A stretch of DNA of 64,000 nt from Marinobacter sp. C7 (GCF_022343555.1 NZ_JAKQZH010000004.1:110086-174085), one strand, 5' to 3'; positions 45,268 to 56,824 are shown, counted from the first letter of the stretch. The notes: generated by a model from the letters alone, not told the origin. Numbers and translations: made by a program.

Positions 45268-46638
45268 TCAATAACCGTTACCCTGCCGGACAAACGCCAG
45301 GTCCGCAAGTAACCCTTCATCAAACTTCTGCTTGTCCACCTTGAGATAGGCGGTTGCGGCATCTTCGACGATAACCACATCCTGAACCCCGGGCAGGCGC
45401 CGCAGGCGATCATCGATATCGTCGTAAGTCTGGCTGACCGCCTGCTGCAACTGTACCACGAAACTGGTGGTGTAACCCGGCGCCGGCATGGTGAGCGCGA
45501 CCAGCAACCAGAGCGCCAGTACCGCCACCATCAGCCAGACCACGCCTTCCACCCCGGCGGCTTCCAACAGGACCCCTCCCAGGGCACCACCGAGAAACGC
45601 ACCGAGGAACTGGGAGGTGGAATACACCCCCATCGCTGTGCCCTTGCTTGCTGCCGGCGCCTCCTTGCTGATCAGCGACGGCAAGCTGGCTTCCAGCAAG
45701 TTGAACGCCATAAAAAAGAAGAACAACACGACCCACGCCAGCATCAGGCTCGCCCCCAATCCGGCCAGACCGGCGGTCGCCAGCGTCAGCAGCGCTATGG
45801 CGCCGCAGAGCACGGGCTTCATCTTGCGTTTTTTCTCGCCGATGATGATGAACGGCACCATGGCGAAGAAAGAGGTCACCATGACCGTCAGATAGAACCA
45901 CCAGTGGGAACTGGCCGCCAGCCCCAGTTGCCCCTCAAGCACTGACGGGAACACCAGGAACAGCGCGGTCAGTACCAGATGCAGGGCGAAGATGCCAAAG
46001 TCCAGCCGTACCAGACGGCCATCCATGAGCACCCGGCCGAGCATGTCTTTTGCCGGATGGGTATCGGCGCTGATCTTGTGCTGATGCGGGGTCGGCACTA
46101 CCCGGTTCACCACAACCAGGGCGATTACCGCCAGGGCCGCGGTGGCATAGAAAATACCCTGGAGCCCCCAGACGGCGCCCAGCAAGGGCCCCAACACCAG
46201 GGACACGGAAAACGACAACCCGATGGAGATGCCCACTGTTGCCATCGCCTTGGTGCGCTCCTCTTCCCGGGTCAGATCACTGAGCAGTGCCATCAACACG
46301 CTGGCGATGGCCCCGGCGCCCTGGAGAATCCGACCGGCGATTACAACGTATATGGAGTCAGTCGCAGCGGCGAGCAGACTGCCGGAGGCAAAGAGAATCA
46401 ACCCGAGATAGATCATTCGCTTGCGGCCGACCCGGTCGGACAGAAGACCGAAAGGAATTTGCAGCAGGGCCTGGCTCAGGCCATAGGCACCAATGGCAAG
46501 ACCAAGCAACGCAGGCGTGGCACCCCTGAGATCTTCGCCGAGCAGCATGAACACCGGCATGACCATGAACAGCCCCAGCATTCGCATGGCATAGACCGAT
46601 GCCAGGGCTGCTACGGAGCGTTTTTCCAGCGCGTTCAT
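45268..46638 (-). CDS. YajR-like MFS transporter with C-terminal domain
   Basis: 456 aa, major facilitator antiporter with 12 predicted helices; motif [15 protein letters not shown] (about 85). The last 80 residues ([34 protein letters not shown]) form a ferredoxin-like domain resembling the YAM domain of E. coli YajR. Start set at ATG 46638 ([20 protein letters not shown]); ATG 46674 and GTG 46650 are alternatives. The substrate is unknown. Divergent from uvrA. Confidence 0.85.
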   Translation of the reverse strand: MNALEKRSVAALASVYAMRMLGLFMVMPVFMLLGEDLRGATPALLGLAIGAYGLSQALLQIPFGLLSDRVGRKRMIYLGLILFASGSLLAAATDSIYVVIAGRILQGAGAIASVLMALLSDLTREEERTKAMATVGISIGLSFSVSLVLGPLLGAVWGLQGIFYATAALAVIALVVVNRVVPTPHQHKISADTHPAKDMLGRVLMDGRLVRLDFGIFALHLVLTALFLVFPSVLEGQLGLAASSHWWFYLTVMVTSFFAMVPFIIIGEKKRKMKPVLCGAIALLTLATAGLAGLGASLMLAWVVLFFFFMAFNLLEASLPSLISKEAPAASKGTAMGVYSTSQFLGAFLGGALGGVLLEAAGVEGVVWLMVAVLALWLLVALTMPAPGYTTSFVVQLQQAVSQTYDDIDDRLRRLPGVQDVVIVEDAATAYLKVDKQKFDEGLLADLAFVRQGNGY

Positions 46639-46768
46639 CGCGGTGTTCACCTCAGCCGGGGGGGTTGAAAGCATGTCACCGGGAGGCCAGATACCTCCCG
46701 CAGGCGGCGCATTGTATCAGAACCGACCGGACCGAGGGACTCCCGGAACCGTCTCGGTCAACACCGGT

Positions 46769-46798
46769 TTCACCGTCCTTACGGCAACACGGTATAAT
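46769..46798 (+). promoter_or_regulatory. Sigma-70 promoter of uvrA
   Basis: -35 TTCACC (46769-46774), 18-bp spacer, perfect -10 TATAAT (46793-46798); start near 46805, about 20 bp before the uvrA ATG. I see no clean LexA box (CTGT-N8-ACAG) here. Confidence 0.65.
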
Positions 46799-46825
46799 TC
46801 TCGTTTTTCCAGACTGAGAGGTGTT

Positions 46826-49651
46826 ATGGACCATATCCAGATCAAGGGTGCTCGCACTCACAACCTGAAGAACATCGACCTGGATATGCCGAGGGACAAG
46901 CTGATCGTGATCACGGGCCTGTCCGGTTCCGGGAAATCGTCGCTGGCTTTCGACACTCTGTACGCAGAGGGGCAGCGTCGATACGTGGAATCCCTCTCCA
47001 CCTACGCCCGACAGTTCCTGTCCATGATGGAAAAGCCCGATGTCGATCACATCGAGGGCCTGTCGCCGGCGATTTCCATCGAACAGAAGTCCACCTCTCA
47101 CAATCCCCGGTCTACGGTCGGCACCATCACCGAAATCTACGATTACCTTCGGTTGTTGTTCGCCCGTGCCGGAGAGCCCCGCTGTCCGGATCATGGCCAG
47201 CCCCTGGAGGCCCAGACCGTCAGCCAGATGGTGGATCAGGTCCTGGCCATGCCCGAGGGCAGCAAGCTGATGATCCTGGCCCCGGTCATCCGTGACCGTA
47301 AAGGCGAGCACCTTCATGTGATCGACAACATGCGCAGCCAGGGCTTTATCCGACTGCGGGTGGACGGGACGGTCTACGACATCGACGACGTGCCTGCACT
47401 GGACAAAAAACGCAAACACCAGATCGACGTGGTCGTCGACCGCTTCAAGGTCAAAGAGGGACTGGAACAGCGGCTGGCCGAGAGCTTTGAAACCGCCCTT
47501 GAGCTGGCCGACGGCATCGCGCTGGTCGCACCCATGACCGGCCAGGGCGAGGAACACACCTTCTCCGCCCGCTACGCCTGCACGCAATGCGGGTATTCCC
47601 TGAGCGAGCTGGAACCCCGGCTGTTTTCCTTCAATAACCCCGCCGGCGCCTGCCCTACCTGTGACGGGCTGGGGGTAAAGCAGTTCTTTGATCCTGAAAA
47701 GATCATCCAGCACCCCGAAGCCACCCTGGCAGAGGGTGCGATCAAGGGTTGGGACCGACGGGCAGTCTACTACTTCCAGATGCTGGCGAGCGTTGCCGAG
47801 CATTACGGCATGGACCTCGAGACGCCCTGGGTTGACCTTCCCGATTCCTTTCAGCAGGTCTTGCTTTACGGCTCGGGCACCGAGGACATCCCGTTCCGTT
47901 ATGTAAACTCCCGTGGACACATCATGGAAAAGGCGCATCCCTTCGAGGGCATCCTGCCGAACCTGGAGCGTCGATACCGGGAAACCGATTCCCAGAGCAT
48001 GCGGGAAGAACTCGCCCGGAACCTGAGCACCCAGCCGTGTAAGGAGTGCGGTGGCTCACGGCTGCGCCGTAGTGCGCGGCATGTGTTCATCGAGGAGCGG
48101 AATCTGGCGGATGTCACCCACCTGCCGGTGGGTGAAGCCCACAACTATTTTCACCAACTGGCCCTTCCGGGCCGGAAAGGCGAGATCGCGGAAAAGATCC
48201 TCAAGGAGGTGCGGGAACGGCTCCAGTTCCTGGTGAATGTCGGGCTCGAATACCTGACCCTCGAACGCAGTGCCGACACCCTCTCCGGGGGCGAGGCGCA
48301 GCGCATCCGGCTGGCCAGCCAGATCGGCGCCGGGCTGGTGGGCGTCATGTACATTCTGGACGAACCCTCCATCGGCCTGCACCAACGGGACAACGACCGC
48401 CTGCTCGCCACCCTGACCCACCTGCGGGACCTTGGGAATACCGTGATCGTGGTGGAACACGATGAAGACGCCATTCGCGCCGCCGATTTCGTTATCGACA
48501 TCGGGCCCGGTGCCGGTGTTCACGGAGGGCATGTGGTTGCCCAAGGCACGCCCCGGGATATCATTTCCAATGAACGCTCCCTGACCGGGCAGTATCTCAG
48601 TGGCCAGAAGGAAATCGCAGTACCTGCCAAGCGTAACAAAGGCTCCGGCAAGCAGCTGACCCTCACCGGCGCCAGCGGCAATAACCTTCGCGATGTGACC
48701 CTGAACCTCCCCCTGGGCGTCATGACTTGCGTTACCGGCGTATCCGGCTCCGGCAAGTCCACGCTGATCAACAGCACCCTGTACCCGGTGGCGGCCGCCA
48801 AGCTGAACAAGGCAACCAGCCTGAACCACTCGCCCTACCAGAAGCTCAAGGGCCTGGATCATCTGGACAAGGTAATCGACATCGACCAGAGCCCGATTGG
48901 CCGTACACCCCGCTCCAATCCGGCCACCTATACCGGGCTGTTCACGCCGATCAGGGAGTTGTTTGCCGGCACCCAGGAAGCGCGTTCGCGGGGCTACAAA
49001 CCAGGCCGCTTCTCCTTCAACGTCAAGGGTGGTCGCTGCGAGGCCTGCCAGGGTGACGGTGTCATCAAGGTAGAAATGCACTTTCTCCCCGACATCTACG
49101 TGCCCTGCGACGTATGCAAGGGCAAGCGCTATAACCGGGAAACCCTGGAGGTCCGGTATAAAGGCAGGAACATCCACGAAGTCCTCGAAATGACCGTGGA
49201 GGAGGGCCGCGAATTCTTCGATGCCGTTCCGTTCCTGGCGCGCAAGCTACAGACCCTGATGGACGTAGGACTCTCCTACATCCGCCTGGGCCAGAGCGCC
49301 GTCACCCTGTCCGGCGGGGAAGCCCAGCGGGTCAAGCTGGCCAAGGAACTGTCCAAGCGGGATACCGGCAAGACGCTGTACATCCTGGACGAACCGACCA
49401 CCGGCCTGCATTTCTACGATATCCAGCAGCTGCTGAACGTTCTCGAGCGGCTGCGCGACCATGGCAATACTATTGTGGTCATCGAGCACAATCTGGACGT
49501 AATCAAGACCGCCGACTGGATTGTCGACCTGGGACCGGAGGGCGGCTCCGGAGGTGGGCAAATCATCGCCGAGGGAACGCCGGAAGAGGTAGCAGAAAAT
49601 CCGGTGTCTCATACCGGGCGGTATCTGAAACCGATGCTGGCGAAGAGCTGA
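46826..49651 (+). CDS. uvrA: Excinuclease ABC subunit A
   Basis: 941 aa, DNA-damage recognition ATPase of nucleotide excision repair. Start [20 protein letters not shown] with AGAGG 5 bp upstream (longer in-frame ORF not homologous). Two ABC modules: Walker [11 protein letters not shown] (about 33) and [10 protein letters not shown] (about 640), each with an LSGGEAQR signature. Zinc motifs CTQC...CPTC and CEAC...CDVC. Length matches E. coli (940). Followed by repeat locus 4. Confidence 0.98.
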   Translation: MDHIQIKGARTHNLKNIDLDMPRDKLIVITGLSGSGKSSLAFDTLYAEGQRRYVESLSTYARQFLSMMEKPDVDHIEGLSPAISIEQKSTSHNPRSTVGTITEIYDYLRLLFARAGEPRCPDHGQPLEAQTVSQMVDQVLAMPEGSKLMILAPVIRDRKGEHLHVIDNMRSQGFIRLRVDGTVYDIDDVPALDKKRKHQIDVVVDRFKVKEGLEQRLAESFETALELADGIALVAPMTGQGEEHTFSARYACTQCGYSLSELEPRLFSFNNPAGACPTCDGLGVKQFFDPEKIIQHPEATLAEGAIKGWDRRAVYYFQMLASVAEHYGMDLETPWVDLPDSFQQVLLYGSGTEDIPFRYVNSRGHIMEKAHPFEGILPNLERRYRETDSQSMREELARNLSTQPCKECGGSRLRRSARHVFIEERNLADVTHLPVGEAHNYFHQLALPGRKGEIAEKILKEVRERLQFLVNVGLEYLTLERSADTLSGGEAQRIRLASQIGAGLVGVMYILDEPSIGLHQRDNDRLLATLTHLRDLGNTVIVVEHDEDAIRAADFVIDIGPGAGVHGGHVVAQGTPRDIISNERSLTGQYLSGQKEIAVPAKRNKGSGKQLTLTGASGNNLRDVTLNLPLGVMTCVTGVSGSGKSTLINSTLYPVAAAKLNKATSLNHSPYQKLKGLDHLDKVIDIDQSPIGRTPRSNPATYTGLFTPIRELFAGTQEARSRGYKPGRFSFNVKGGRCEACQGDGVIKVEMHFLPDIYVPCDVCKGKRYNRETLEVRYKGRNIHEVLEMTVEEGREFFDAVPFLARKLQTLMDVGLSYIRLGQSAVTLSGGEAQRVKLAKELSKRDTGKTLYILDEPTTGLHFYDIQQLLNVLERLRDHGNTIVVIEHNLDVIKTADWIVDLGPEGGSGGGQIIAEGTPEEVAENPVSHTGRYLKPMLAKS

Positions 49652-49688
49652 GACGACGACGGCATCCTTCGGAGCCCGACGTGAACCT

Positions 49689-49718
49689 GGGGTCAGATGA
49701 ACGCTTTCATCTGACCCC
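49689..49718. repeat. GGGGTCAG palindrome, variant A (locus 4)
   Basis: 30 bp, perfect 13-bp stem GGGGTCAGATGAA / TTCATCTGACCCC with loop CGCT, followed on the plus strand by six T, so this copy could act as the uvrA terminator. Confidence 0.95.
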
Positions 49719-49756
49719 TTTTTTATGGACACCCTTCTGGGGCCAGGGGTAAACCC

Positions 49757-49786
49757 GGGGTCAGAAGAACGCCTTCTTCTGACCCC
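49757..49786. repeat. GGGGTCAG palindrome, variant B (locus 4)
   Basis: 30 bp, perfect 13-bp stem GGGGTCAGAAGAA / TTCTTCTGACCCC with loop CGCC. Starts 68 bp after variant A. Confidence 0.95.
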
Positions 49787-49804
49787 CGCTTTAATTCCGG
49801 CCAC

Positions 49805-49839
49805 AAAAAAACCGGAAGCGTTTCCACCCCCGGTTTTTT
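49805..49839 (-). terminator. Terminator of the alpha ribosomal operon
   Basis: AAAAAACCGG and CCGGTTTTTT flank a 14-nt centre; T run on the minus strand, about 20 bp after the rplQ stop. Confidence 0.75.
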
Positions 49840-49858
49840 CTGAACCACTGCGAAGAAC

Positions 49859-50257
49859 TTACTCTTCGTCGTCGTCCACTTCTTCCGCTTCGATATCCAG
49901 CGGGCGACCTACCAGCTCGACAAATGCCATCGGGGCATTGTCACCAGCACGGAAGCCACACTTCAGGATACGAAGGTATCCACCCGGACGGTCGCTGTAG
50001 CGCGGGCCCAGCTCGTCAAAGAGCTTGGCTACTGCTGCATCGTTGCGCAGGCGAGAGAACGCCAGGCGACGGTTTGCAACCGAATCATTCTTGGAGAGCG
50101 TGATCAAAGGCTCGGCTACCCGACGAAGCTCTTTGGCTTTCGGCAGCGTTGTTTTGATCAGCTCGTGTTCAACCAGTGACGCAGTCATGTTACGGAACAT
50201 GGCCTTGCGATGCGCACTGGTCCTGCTGAACTTACGACCACTCTTACGATGACGCAT
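49859..50257 (-). CDS. rplQ: 50S ribosomal protein L17
   Basis: 132 aa, binds 23S rRNA near the exit tunnel. Starts [21 protein letters not shown], then [17 protein letters not shown]. Acidic tail ([10 protein letters not shown]) that is longer than in E. coli's end. Last gene of the alpha operon, 33 bp after rpoA. Confidence 0.97.
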   Translation of the reverse strand: MRHRKSGRKFSRTSAHRKAMFRNMTASLVEHELIKTTLPKAKELRRVAEPLITLSKNDSVANRRLAFSRLRNDAAVAKLFDELGPRYSDRPGGYLRILKCGFRAGDNAPMAFVELVGRPLDIEAEEVDDDEE

Positions 50258-50290
50258 TGCTCTGATTCCTTACCTTAAACTAATCGGCGA

Positions 50291-51295
50291 TTAACCGCCC
50301 AGAACCCGGTCGTCGCCACGAAGGCTAGCCGGCGGCCAGTTATCAAGACGCATGCCCAGAGACAAACCACGGGACGCCAGGACGTCCTTGATCTCGGTCA
50401 GCGACTTCTTGCCAAGGTTAGGCGTCTTCAGCAGCTCAACTTCGGTGCGCTGAATCAGATCGCCGATATAGTAAATGTTCTCAGCCTTCAAGCAGTTAGC
50501 TGAACGCACTGTCAATTCCAGATCATCTACCGGACGCAGCAGAATCGGATCGATTTCTTCCTCTTCCTCGACACGCTCCGGCTCTTTCTCGTGATCGAAA
50601 TCAACGAACACTGCCAATTGCTGCTGGAGGATGGTTGCCGCCCGGCGAATCGCTTCTTCCGGGTCGATGGTGCCATTGGTCTCCAGATCAATTACCAGCT
50701 TGTCCAGATCAGTACGCTGCTCAACCCGTGCGCTTTCAACGGCGTAAGCCACGCGGCGAACCGGGCTGAAGGTTGCATCCAGCTGCAGGCGTCCGATGGC
50801 GCGAGTTTCGTCCTCGTCCAGACCACGCTGGTCGGCCGGCTCATAGCCACGACCGCGGGCAACACGCAGACGCATGTTCAATTCACCGTTTTCACTCAGG
50901 TGACAGATCACATGGTCCGGGTTGGCGATCTCGACATCGTGATCCAGCTTGATGTCACCGGCTGTCACAACGCCCGGGCCTTTCTTGCTGAGGGTCAACT
51001 CAGCTTCGTCCCGGCCGTTCATTTTCACGGCGACGCCTTTGAGATTCAGAAGAATCTCGATGACGTCTTCCTGGACACCCTCAATGGCGCTGTACTCGTG
51101 CAGGACACCGTCGATCTGCGCTTCAGTAATGGCGCAGCCCGGCATCGAAGACAAGAGAATACGGCGCAATGCGCTACCCAGGGTATGACCGAAGCCCCGC
51201 TCGAGCGGCTCCAGGGTCACCTTGGCGCGCGTGGCGCTGGATTCTTTCACGTCAATGGTACGAGGTGTCAATAACTCATGTACTGAACGCTGCAT
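50291..51295 (-). CDS. rpoA: RNA polymerase alpha subunit
   Basis: 334 aa. Alpha-NTD (assembly) about 1-235 with [25 protein letters not shown]; flexible linker rich in Glu ([14 protein letters not shown]); alpha-CTD about 250-334 with [25 protein letters not shown] and [16 protein letters not shown], which binds UP elements and activators. Between rpsD and rplQ as in other gammaproteobacteria. Confidence 0.98.
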   Translation of the reverse strand: MQRSVHELLTPRTIDVKESSATRAKVTLEPLERGFGHTLGSALRRILLSSMPGCAITEAQIDGVLHEYSAIEGVQEDVIEILLNLKGVAVKMNGRDEAELTLSKKGPGVVTAGDIKLDHDVEIANPDHVICHLSENGELNMRLRVARGRGYEPADQRGLDEDETRAIGRLQLDATFSPVRRVAYAVESARVEQRTDLDKLVIDLETNGTIDPEEAIRRAATILQQQLAVFVDFDHEKEPERVEEEEEIDPILLRPVDDLELTVRSANCLKAENIYYIGDLIQRTEVELLKTPNLGKKSLTEIKDVLASRGLSLGMRLDNWPPASLRGDDRVLGG

Positions 51296-51330
51296 AGACG
51301 CCCCTATCTGCTATCGTTGCTTACTGGGCT

Positions 51331-51951
51331 TTACTTGGAGTAAAGCTCGACGATGAGGTTCTCGTTGATGTCGGCCGGCAGTTCAGTACGCTCAGGCACT
51401 GACTTGTAAACGCCGGACATCTTGTTGGCGTCAACCTCTACCCAGCTTACCGGTGCGCGGCTGGCAGACAGATCCAGAGCGCCTTTGACGCGCAGCTGGT
51501 TCTTGGCCTTTTCACGCACGCTCACAACGTCACCCGGCTTGACCTGATAAGACGGAATGTTTACCGACTTGTCGTTGACCAGGATCGCCTTGTGAGAGAC
51601 GAGCTGACGGGCTTCTGCACGGGTAGAACCAAAGCCCATGCGATATACAACGTTGTCCAGGCGACCTTCCAGAAGTTGCAGCAGGTTTTCACCGGTTGCA
51701 CCCTTCAGACGGGCAGCCTCTTTGTAGTAGTTGCGGAACTGCTTCTCAAGCACGCCGTAGATACGACGGACTTTCTGTTTCTCACGAAGCTGTACGCCGT
51801 ACTCGGACAGACGACCGCGACGCGCGCCGTGCATACCCGGCGGAGTCTCGATGTTGCACTTGGAATCGAGCGCGCGAACGCCGCTCTTCAGAAAAAGATC
51901 TGTCCCTTCACGACGAGACAGCTTGCACTTCGGGCCTATATAACGAGCCAT
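51331..51951 (-). CDS. rpsD: 30S ribosomal protein S4
   Basis: 206 aa, 16S rRNA 5'-domain binder and, in E. coli, alpha-operon translational repressor. Starts [22 protein letters not shown]4 RNA-binding domain [25 protein letters not shown]. Confidence 0.98.
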   Translation of the reverse strand: MARYIGPKCKLSRREGTDLFLKSGVRALDSKCNIETPPGMHGARRGRLSEYGVQLREKQKVRRIYGVLEKQFRNYYKEAARLKGATGENLLQLLEGRLDNVVYRMGFGSTRAEARQLVSHKAILVNDKSVNIPSYQVKPGDVVSVREKAKNQLRVKGALDLSASRAPVSWVEVDANKMSGVYKSVPERTELPADINENLIVELYSK

Positions 51952-51969
51952 ATTTCACTGTCTCCTGTG

Positions 51970-52359
51970 TTAGACGCGGCGCTTCTTGGGCGGACGGCAG
52001 CCGTTATGGGGAATCGGCGTCACATCAGTGATGTTGGTGATCTTGTAGCCACACGCGTTCAGCGCGCGAACTGCAGATTCACGTCCGGGCCCAGGACCCT
52101 TAACCTCTACGTCCAGGTTTTTAAGGCCGTATTCAGCAGCCGCATTACCGGCTCTTTCAGCTGCTACCTGCGCAGCAAAAGGTGTACTCTTACGTGAGCC
52201 GCGGAAACCGGAACCACCGGAGGTGGCCCAGGACAGGACGTTGCCCTGACGGTCCGAAATGGTCACGATAGTGTTGTTGAAGGACGCGTGAATGTGCGCG
52301 ACGCCATCAACAACCGTCTTTTTCACCTTTTTACGGGTACGTGTACCTGGCTTTGCCAT
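51970..52359 (-). CDS. rpsK: 30S ribosomal protein S11
   Basis: 129 aa. [21 protein letters not shown] and the end [20 protein letters not shown] are the family marks; basic tail reaches the platform near the anti-SD helix. Confidence 0.98.
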   Translation of the reverse strand: MAKPGTRTRKKVKKTVVDGVAHIHASFNNTIVTISDRQGNVLSWATSGGSGFRGSRKSTPFAAQVAAERAGNAAAEYGLKNLDVEVKGPGPGRESAVRALNACGYKITNITDVTPIPHNGCRPPKKRRV

Positions 52360-52372
52360 GTTTGCCTACCTG

Positions 52373-52729
52373 TTACTTGCGAATAGGTTTGCGAGGACCT
52401 TTACGGGTGCGGGCGTTGGTCTTGGTGCGCTGGCCACGGACCGGAAGGCCATGACGGTGACGCAGACCACGGAAGCAACCGAGATCCTTCAAACGCTTGA
52501 TGTTCATCTGTACTTCACGACGCAGGTCGCCTTCGACGGTGAACTTGCCCACTTCAGTACGAAGTGCTTCAAGCTGCTCGTCGCTCAGGTCCTTGACCTT
52601 AAGGTCCGGCTTGACACCGGTTGCGTCGCAAAGCTTCTGGGCTGTTGTCTTGCCAACACCGAAGATGTAGGTCAGCGAGATAACAGCATGTTTGTTATCG
52701 GGTATATTGACACCGGCTATACGTGCCAT
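52373..52729 (-). CDS. rpsM: 30S ribosomal protein S13
   Basis: 118 aa. Starts [21 protein letters not shown]; end [24 protein letters not shown] 8 bp before the ATG. First gene after the internal promoter at 52791-52820. Confidence 0.98.
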   Translation of the reverse strand: MARIAGVNIPDNKHAVISLTYIFGVGKTTAQKLCDATGVKPDLKVKDLSDEQLEALRTEVGKFTVEGDLRREVQMNIKRLKDLGCFRGLRHRHGLPVRGQRTKTNARTRKGPRKPIRK

Positions 52730-52790
52730 CCAAATTACTCCGCGTTCAAAGCTTTGCTGTGTGAATTTTCCGCCACAAAAAGGGCGCGAA

Positions 52791-52820
52791 ATAATAGCGC
52801 CTGACCCGCTTCCGAGTCAA
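52791..52820 (-). promoter_or_regulatory. Sigma-70 promoter of the alpha operon
   Basis: On the minus strand: -35 TTGACT (52815-52820), 18-bp spacer, -10 TATTAT (52791-52796), followed by a GC-rich discriminator (TTCGCGCCC). It lies between rpmJ and rpsM, leaving about 55 bp of leader before the rpsM ATG. Confidence 0.75.
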
Positions 52821-52872
52821 GCGCCATCATTCCGAACCCCTTTTGCAATGTCAGGAGTGGTTCCCTTGGGAA

Positions 52873-52986
52873 TCAGCCCTGGCGCTGCTTGTGACGAGGC
52901 TCCGTGCAAATGACTCGGACCGAGCCATTGCGACGAATTACTTTGCAGTTACGGCAAATTTTCTTTACCGAAGCGCGTACTTTCAT
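52873..52986 (-). CDS. rpmJ: 50S ribosomal protein L36
   Basis: 37 aa, too short for most ORF scans. Reads [19 protein letters not shown] and ends [11 protein letters not shown]. Zinc-ribbon ligands C11, C14, C27 and H32 are present, the zinc-binding form. It lies 30 bp after secY on the same strand. Confidence 0.97.
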   Translation of the reverse strand: MKVRASVKKICRNCKVIRRNGSVRVICTEPRHKQRQG

Positions 52987-53016
52987 TGTCGACTCCAGTT
53001 TTCAAGGGGAACGGTA

Positions 53017-54339
53017 TTACCCGTTCCGTCCATAGCCCTTGAGATTGGACTTCTTCATCAGTGATTCATACTGATGGGACATCAGGTGCGACTGTACCTG
53101 CGCCATGAAATCCATCACCACGACTACCACAATCAGCAGTGACGTACCGCCCAGATAGAAGGGTACATTCCCTGCCACCATCAGGAACTGAGGGAACAGG
53201 GACACTGCCGCAATGTACATTGCGCCGAACAGCGTCAAACGGGTCAGCACACCGTCAATATACTTGGCGGTCTGCTCGCCCGGACGGATGCCCGGAATAA
53301 ACGCTCCTGAGCGCTTGAGGTTATCCGCGACTTCTTTCGGGTTGTACATCAGCGCTGTGTAGAAGAAGCAGAAGAATACCACTGCTGCTGCGAACAGGAT
53401 AATGTACAGAGGCTGACTCGGTGCCAGAGCCTGCGAAACGTCGCTCAACCACTCCATGCCTTCACCCTGGCCAAACCACTGCCCGATCGATGCCGGGAAC
53501 AGCAGGATGGAAGAGGCAAAGATGGGCGGAATCACACCCGCCATATTCACCTTCAGCGGCAAATGGCTGGACTGCTGGGCAAACACCCGACGCCCCTGCT
53601 GCCGCTTGGCATAGTTGATGGTCAGACGACGCTGGCCACGCTCCATGAACACCACAAAGCCGATAACCGCTACAGCCAGGATGCCGATCCCGAGAACCAC
53701 CAGAAGGCTCATCTCGCCGTTACGTGCCTGCTCAAGTGTCTGACCGATTGCACCCGGCAATCCAGCCACGATACCGGCAAAGATCAACAGCGATATGCCG
53801 TTGCCGACGCCGCGCTCGGTGATCTGCTCACCCAGCCACATCATGAACACGGCACCGCTCACGAACGAGACCACCGCCACAAAGTGGAAGCTGAAGCTAT
53901 CGTTAAAGGTGACACCCTGGGATGCCAGCCCCACAGAAATACCAGCGCCCTGCACCAGGGCCAGGATCACAGTCCCGTACCTTGTGTACTGACTGATCTT
54001 GCGACGACCCGCTTCGCCTTCCTTCTTCAGCTGCTCAAGCTGCGGACTGACCGCAGTCATGAGCTGCATGATAATGGAGGCCGAGATGTACGGCATGATG
54101 CCGAGTGCGAAGATACTCATGCGCTCAAGCGCACCACCGGAAAACATGTTGAACATACTCAGGATCGTGCCCTGATTCTGCTCGAACAGTGCCGCCAGAC
54201 GGTCGGGGTTGATACCCGGCACCGGAATATGGGCACCGATCCGGTACACCAGCAATGCCAGGAAGACGAACCAGAGCCGCGAACGCAGCTCTGCAAGTCC
54301 TTTACCCGCGCCCGTAGGCAATGATGCTGTCTTGGCCAT
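53017..54339 (-). CDS. secY: Preprotein translocase subunit SecY
   Basis: 440 aa, ten-helix channel of the Sec translocon. N-terminus [45 protein letters not shown] (helix 2, lateral gate) and [15 protein letters not shown]. Ends in a basic tail ([12 protein letters not shown]). In spc operon between rplO and rpmJ. Confidence 0.98.
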   Translation of the reverse strand: MAKTASLPTGAGKGLAELRSRLWFVFLALLVYRIGAHIPVPGINPDRLAALFEQNQGTILSMFNMFSGGALERMSIFALGIMPYISASIIMQLMTAVSPQLEQLKKEGEAGRRKISQYTRYGTVILALVQGAGISVGLASQGVTFNDSFSFHFVAVVSFVSGAVFMMWLGEQITERGVGNGISLLIFAGIVAGLPGAIGQTLEQARNGEMSLLVVLGIGILAVAVIGFVVFMERGQRRLTINYAKRQQGRRVFAQQSSHLPLKVNMAGVIPPIFASSILLFPASIGQWFGQGEGMEWLSDVSQALAPSQPLYIILFAAAVVFFCFFYTALMYNPKEVADNLKRSGAFIPGIRPGEQTAKYIDGVLTRLTLFGAMYIAAVSLFPQFLMVAGNVPFYLGGTSLLIVVVVVMDFMAQVQSHLMSHQYESLMKKSNLKGYGRNG

Positions 54340-54356
54340 TTAGTCCTCGACTCGCC

Positions 54357-54791
54357 TTAGTCCTCGACTTTACCGCCCGCTGCAGCAATTGCCTCGCGTG
54401 CGCCTTTGGTGACCCGCAGGCCCTTCACAGTTACCGCCCGGCTCAGCTCGCCAGACAGGATAACCTTGGCTTCACGGATCTCTTCACGGATCACATCAGC
54501 CTTTTTCAGGGCTTCCAGATCAACCACGTCGCCTTCAACCTTCGCCAGTTCATTCAGACGAATTTCGGCAACATAACGCTGCTGACGGGAAGTGAAACCA
54601 AACTTCGGCAGACGACGGGCCAGAGGCTGCTGACCGCCCTCGAAACCGGGAGCTACGGAACCACCGGAACGGGACTTCAGACCCTTGTGACCACGGCCGC
54701 CGGTTTTGCCGAGACCGCTACCGATACCACGACCAACGCGTTTGCCGTCGGGACGTGAACCGGGTTCTGGAGCAAGTTCGTTCAGACGCAT
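54357..54791 (-). CDS. rplO: 50S ribosomal protein L15
   Basis: 144 aa. Start ATG 54791 ([21 protein letters not shown]) has GGAG 8 bp upstream; ATG 54806 is inside rpmD. Gly-rich N-terminus [17 protein letters not shown] threads into the 23S rRNA. Confidence 0.97.
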   Translation of the reverse strand: MRLNELAPEPGSRPDGKRVGRGIGSGLGKTGGRGHKGLKSRSGGSVAPGFEGGQQPLARRLPKFGFTSRQQRYVAEIRLNELAKVEGDVVDLEALKKADVIREEIREAKVILSGELSRAVTVKGLRVTKGAREAIAAAGGKVED

Positions 54792-54792
54792 C

Positions 54793-54981
54793 TTAGTTCT
54801 CCTCAACCCGTACCAGGTAATTCACCCGGTTGATCATGCCGCGGATGGAAGGAGTGTCCTCCAGTTCCACGGTCTGACCGATTTTACGAAGACCCAGGCC
54901 CTTCACGCACAGCTTGTGCTTGGGCTGGCAGCTGATAGGGCTGCGGGTCAGTGTAACTTTGATTGTTTTCGCGTTCGCCAT
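54793..54981 (-). CDS. rpmD: 50S ribosomal protein L30
   Basis: 62 aa, [18 protein letters not shown] then [20 protein letters not shown]. One base from rplO and 4 bp after rpsE; longer in-frame reading overlaps rpsE and is rejected. Confidence 0.97.
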   Translation of the reverse strand: MANAKTIKVTLTRSPISCQPKHKLCVKGLGLRKIGQTVELEDTPSIRGMINRVNYLVRVEEN

Positions 54982-54985
54982 GACT

Positions 54986-55486
54986 TCAACCCAGAATATC
55001 TTCCACGGATTTACCGCGCTTGGCTGCAACGTCCTCAGGCGCCTTCATGGCCTGGAGACCCTTGATAGTGGAACGTACCACGTTCACCGGGTTGGTAGAC
55101 CCGTAACACTTGGACAGTACGTTCTGCACACCCGCGACTTCCAGGACCGCACGCATCGCACCACCGGCGATGATTCCGGTACCTTCGGAGGCAGGCTGCA
55201 TGTAGACCTTGGAGCCACCATGCTGCGCCCGGACCGGGTACTGAAGAGTGGTGCCGTCAAGCGCCACATCCACCATGTTTTTACGTGCAGCTTCCATGGC
55301 CTTCTGGATGGCTACCGGAACTTCCCGGGCCTTACCACGGCCGAAGCCAACGCGACCTTTACCATCACCCACTACGGTCAGTGCGGTGAAGGCGAAAATA
55401 CGGCCGCCCTTTACAACCTTGGCGACACGGTTGACCTGAACCAGCTTCTCCTGGAGCTCAGGCGCCTTCTGTTCGTTAACGCTCAT
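54986..55486 (-). CDS. rpsE: 30S ribosomal protein S5
   Basis: 166 aa; start [20 protein letters not shown] preferred to a GTG at 55495 because AGGTGGAG lies just before it. S5 domain [19 protein letters not shown], loop [14 protein letters not shown], important for accuracy. Confidence 0.97.
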   Translation of the reverse strand: MSVNEQKAPELQEKLVQVNRVAKVVKGGRIFAFTALTVVGDGKGRVGFGRGKAREVPVAIQKAMEAARKNMVDVALDGTTLQYPVRAQHGGSKVYMQPASEGTGIIAGGAMRAVLEVAGVQNVLSKCYGSTNPVNVVRSTIKGLQAMKAPEDVAAKRGKSVEDILG

Positions 55487-55498
55487 CTTCTCCACCTC

Positions 55499-55846
55499 TT
55501 AGAATTGCAAGCCAGCTTCACGGGCTGCGTCGGCCAGAGCCTGGACGCGACCGTGATAACGGTAACCGGAACGGTCAAACGCTACCTTCTCAACGCCAGC
55601 TGCCTTGGCACGCTCAGCGATCAGCTGACCAACCTTCTTGGCAGCATCCACGTTACCGGTAGCGCCCTGGCGCAGTTCCTTATCCAACGTGGAGGCAGAG
55701 GCCAGCACTTTGCTGCCGTCTGCGGTAGTGACCTGGGCGTACATATGACGCGGAGTGCGGTGAACGCACAGACGATCGGTACCCAGTTCACGGATCTTCA
55801 TGCGCACTTTGCGTGCGCGACGCAATCTTTCGTTATTCGCGCTCAT
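55499..55846 (-). CDS. rplR: 50S ribosomal protein L18
   Basis: 115 aa, binds 5S r[27 protein letters not shown] start and end [26 protein letters not shown]. Confidence 0.97.
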   Translation of the reverse strand: MSANNERLRRARKVRMKIRELGTDRLCVHRTPRHMYAQVTTADGSKVLASASTLDKELRQGATGNVDAAKKVGQLIAERAKAAGVEKVAFDRSGYRYHGRVQALADAAREAGLQF

Positions 55847-55855
55847 AGTCCCGCC

Positions 55856-56389
55856 TTATTTCTTCTTGGCTTCTTTGCGTCTGACCTGCTCATCCGCATA
55901 ACGAACACCCTTGCCCTTATAAGGCTCGGGCGGACGGAACGCGCGGATTTCCGCAGCGACCTGGCCAACCTGTTGCTTGTCGATACCGCGAATCACGACT
56001 TCCGTGTTGGACGGAGTCTCGGCGGTAACACCCTCGGGCAGCTCGTACTCGACCGGGTGAGAAAAACCCAGTGTCAGGTTGAGCTTCTTACCTTGCGCCT
56101 GGGCACGGTAACCTACGCCCGTCAGCATAAGCCTGCGCTCCCAACCTGTAGAAACGCCGGTGACCATGTTGTTAACCAGAGCACGGGTCGTACCAGCAAG
56201 AGCACGGGACTGTTTGGCACCATTGCGGGCTTCAAAGCGAAGAACGTTTTCTTCCTGCTTTACTTCAACCGCCTGGTGAATGGTGATTTGAAGCGCTCCC
56301 TTGGAGCCCTTCACGTTAATTTCCTGTCCGTTCAGCTTAACCTCAACACCGGAAGGCAGCACGACAGGATTATTGGCAACCCTGGACAT
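55856..56389 (-). CDS. rplF: 50S ribosomal protein L6
   Basis: 177 aa. Two L6 repeats; [21 protein letters not shown] start, end [27 protein letters not shown]. Confidence 0.98.
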   Translation of the reverse strand: MSRVANNPVVLPSGVEVKLNGQEINVKGSKGALQITIHQAVEVKQEENVLRFEARNGAKQSRALAGTTRALVNNMVTGVSTGWERRLMLTGVGYRAQAQGKKLNLTLGFSHPVEYELPEGVTAETPSNTEVVIRGIDKQQVGQVAAEIRAFRPPEPYKGKGVRYADEQVRRKEAKKK

Positions 56390-56398
56390 GTGTATCTC

Positions 56399-56791
56399 CT
56401 AGAATACGGTGCAGATGACTTCGCCACCCACGCCTGCAGCACGTGCGGCGCGGTCTGTCATAACGCCCTTGGACGTTGAGACAATCGCGACTCCCAGACC
56501 ACCGGATACTTTCGGCAGTTCCCCAGCGCCTTTGTACTGGCGCAGACTCGGACGGCTGACCCGCTTGATCTCTTCGATAACCGGCTTGCCGCCGAAATAC
56601 TTCAGAGTGATGGTCAGCTCGGGCTTCGCGTCAGCTGAAACAGAGAAATCCTCAACGTAGCCTTCGTCCTTCAGGACCTGGGCCACGGAGACCTTCATTT
56701 TTGAAGACGGCATCGTAACGTCTGCTTTGGATGCCATCTGGGCATTACGGATACGGGTAAACATATCCGCAAGCGTGTCTTGCATACTCAT
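56399..56791 (-). CDS. rpsH: 30S ribosomal protein S8
   Basis: 130 aa, start [20 protein letters not shown] as in E. coli (in-frame ATG 56848 rejected). S8 represses the spc operon in E. coli. End [21 protein letters not shown]. The 88-bp gap to rpsN holds two hairpins. Confidence 0.97.
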   Translation of the reverse strand: MSMQDTLADMFTRIRNAQMASKADVTMPSSKMKVSVAQVLKDEGYVEDFSVSADAKPELTITLKYFGGKPVIEEIKRVSRPSLRQYKGAGELPKVSGGLGVAIVSTSKGVMTDRAARAAGVGGEVICTVF

Positions 56792-56824
56792 TGGTATGAG
56801 GCTCCTGATCTTTTTAGTTGTGCA

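Noticed and set aside
11159..49786. CRISPR-like array from the 30-bp repeats
   Set aside because: Units occur as widely separated pairs, not as a tandem array with unique spacers; no cas genes.
54914..56479. 521-codon plus-strand ORF across rpmD-rpsH
   Set aside because: Runs antisense through several certain ribosomal genes.
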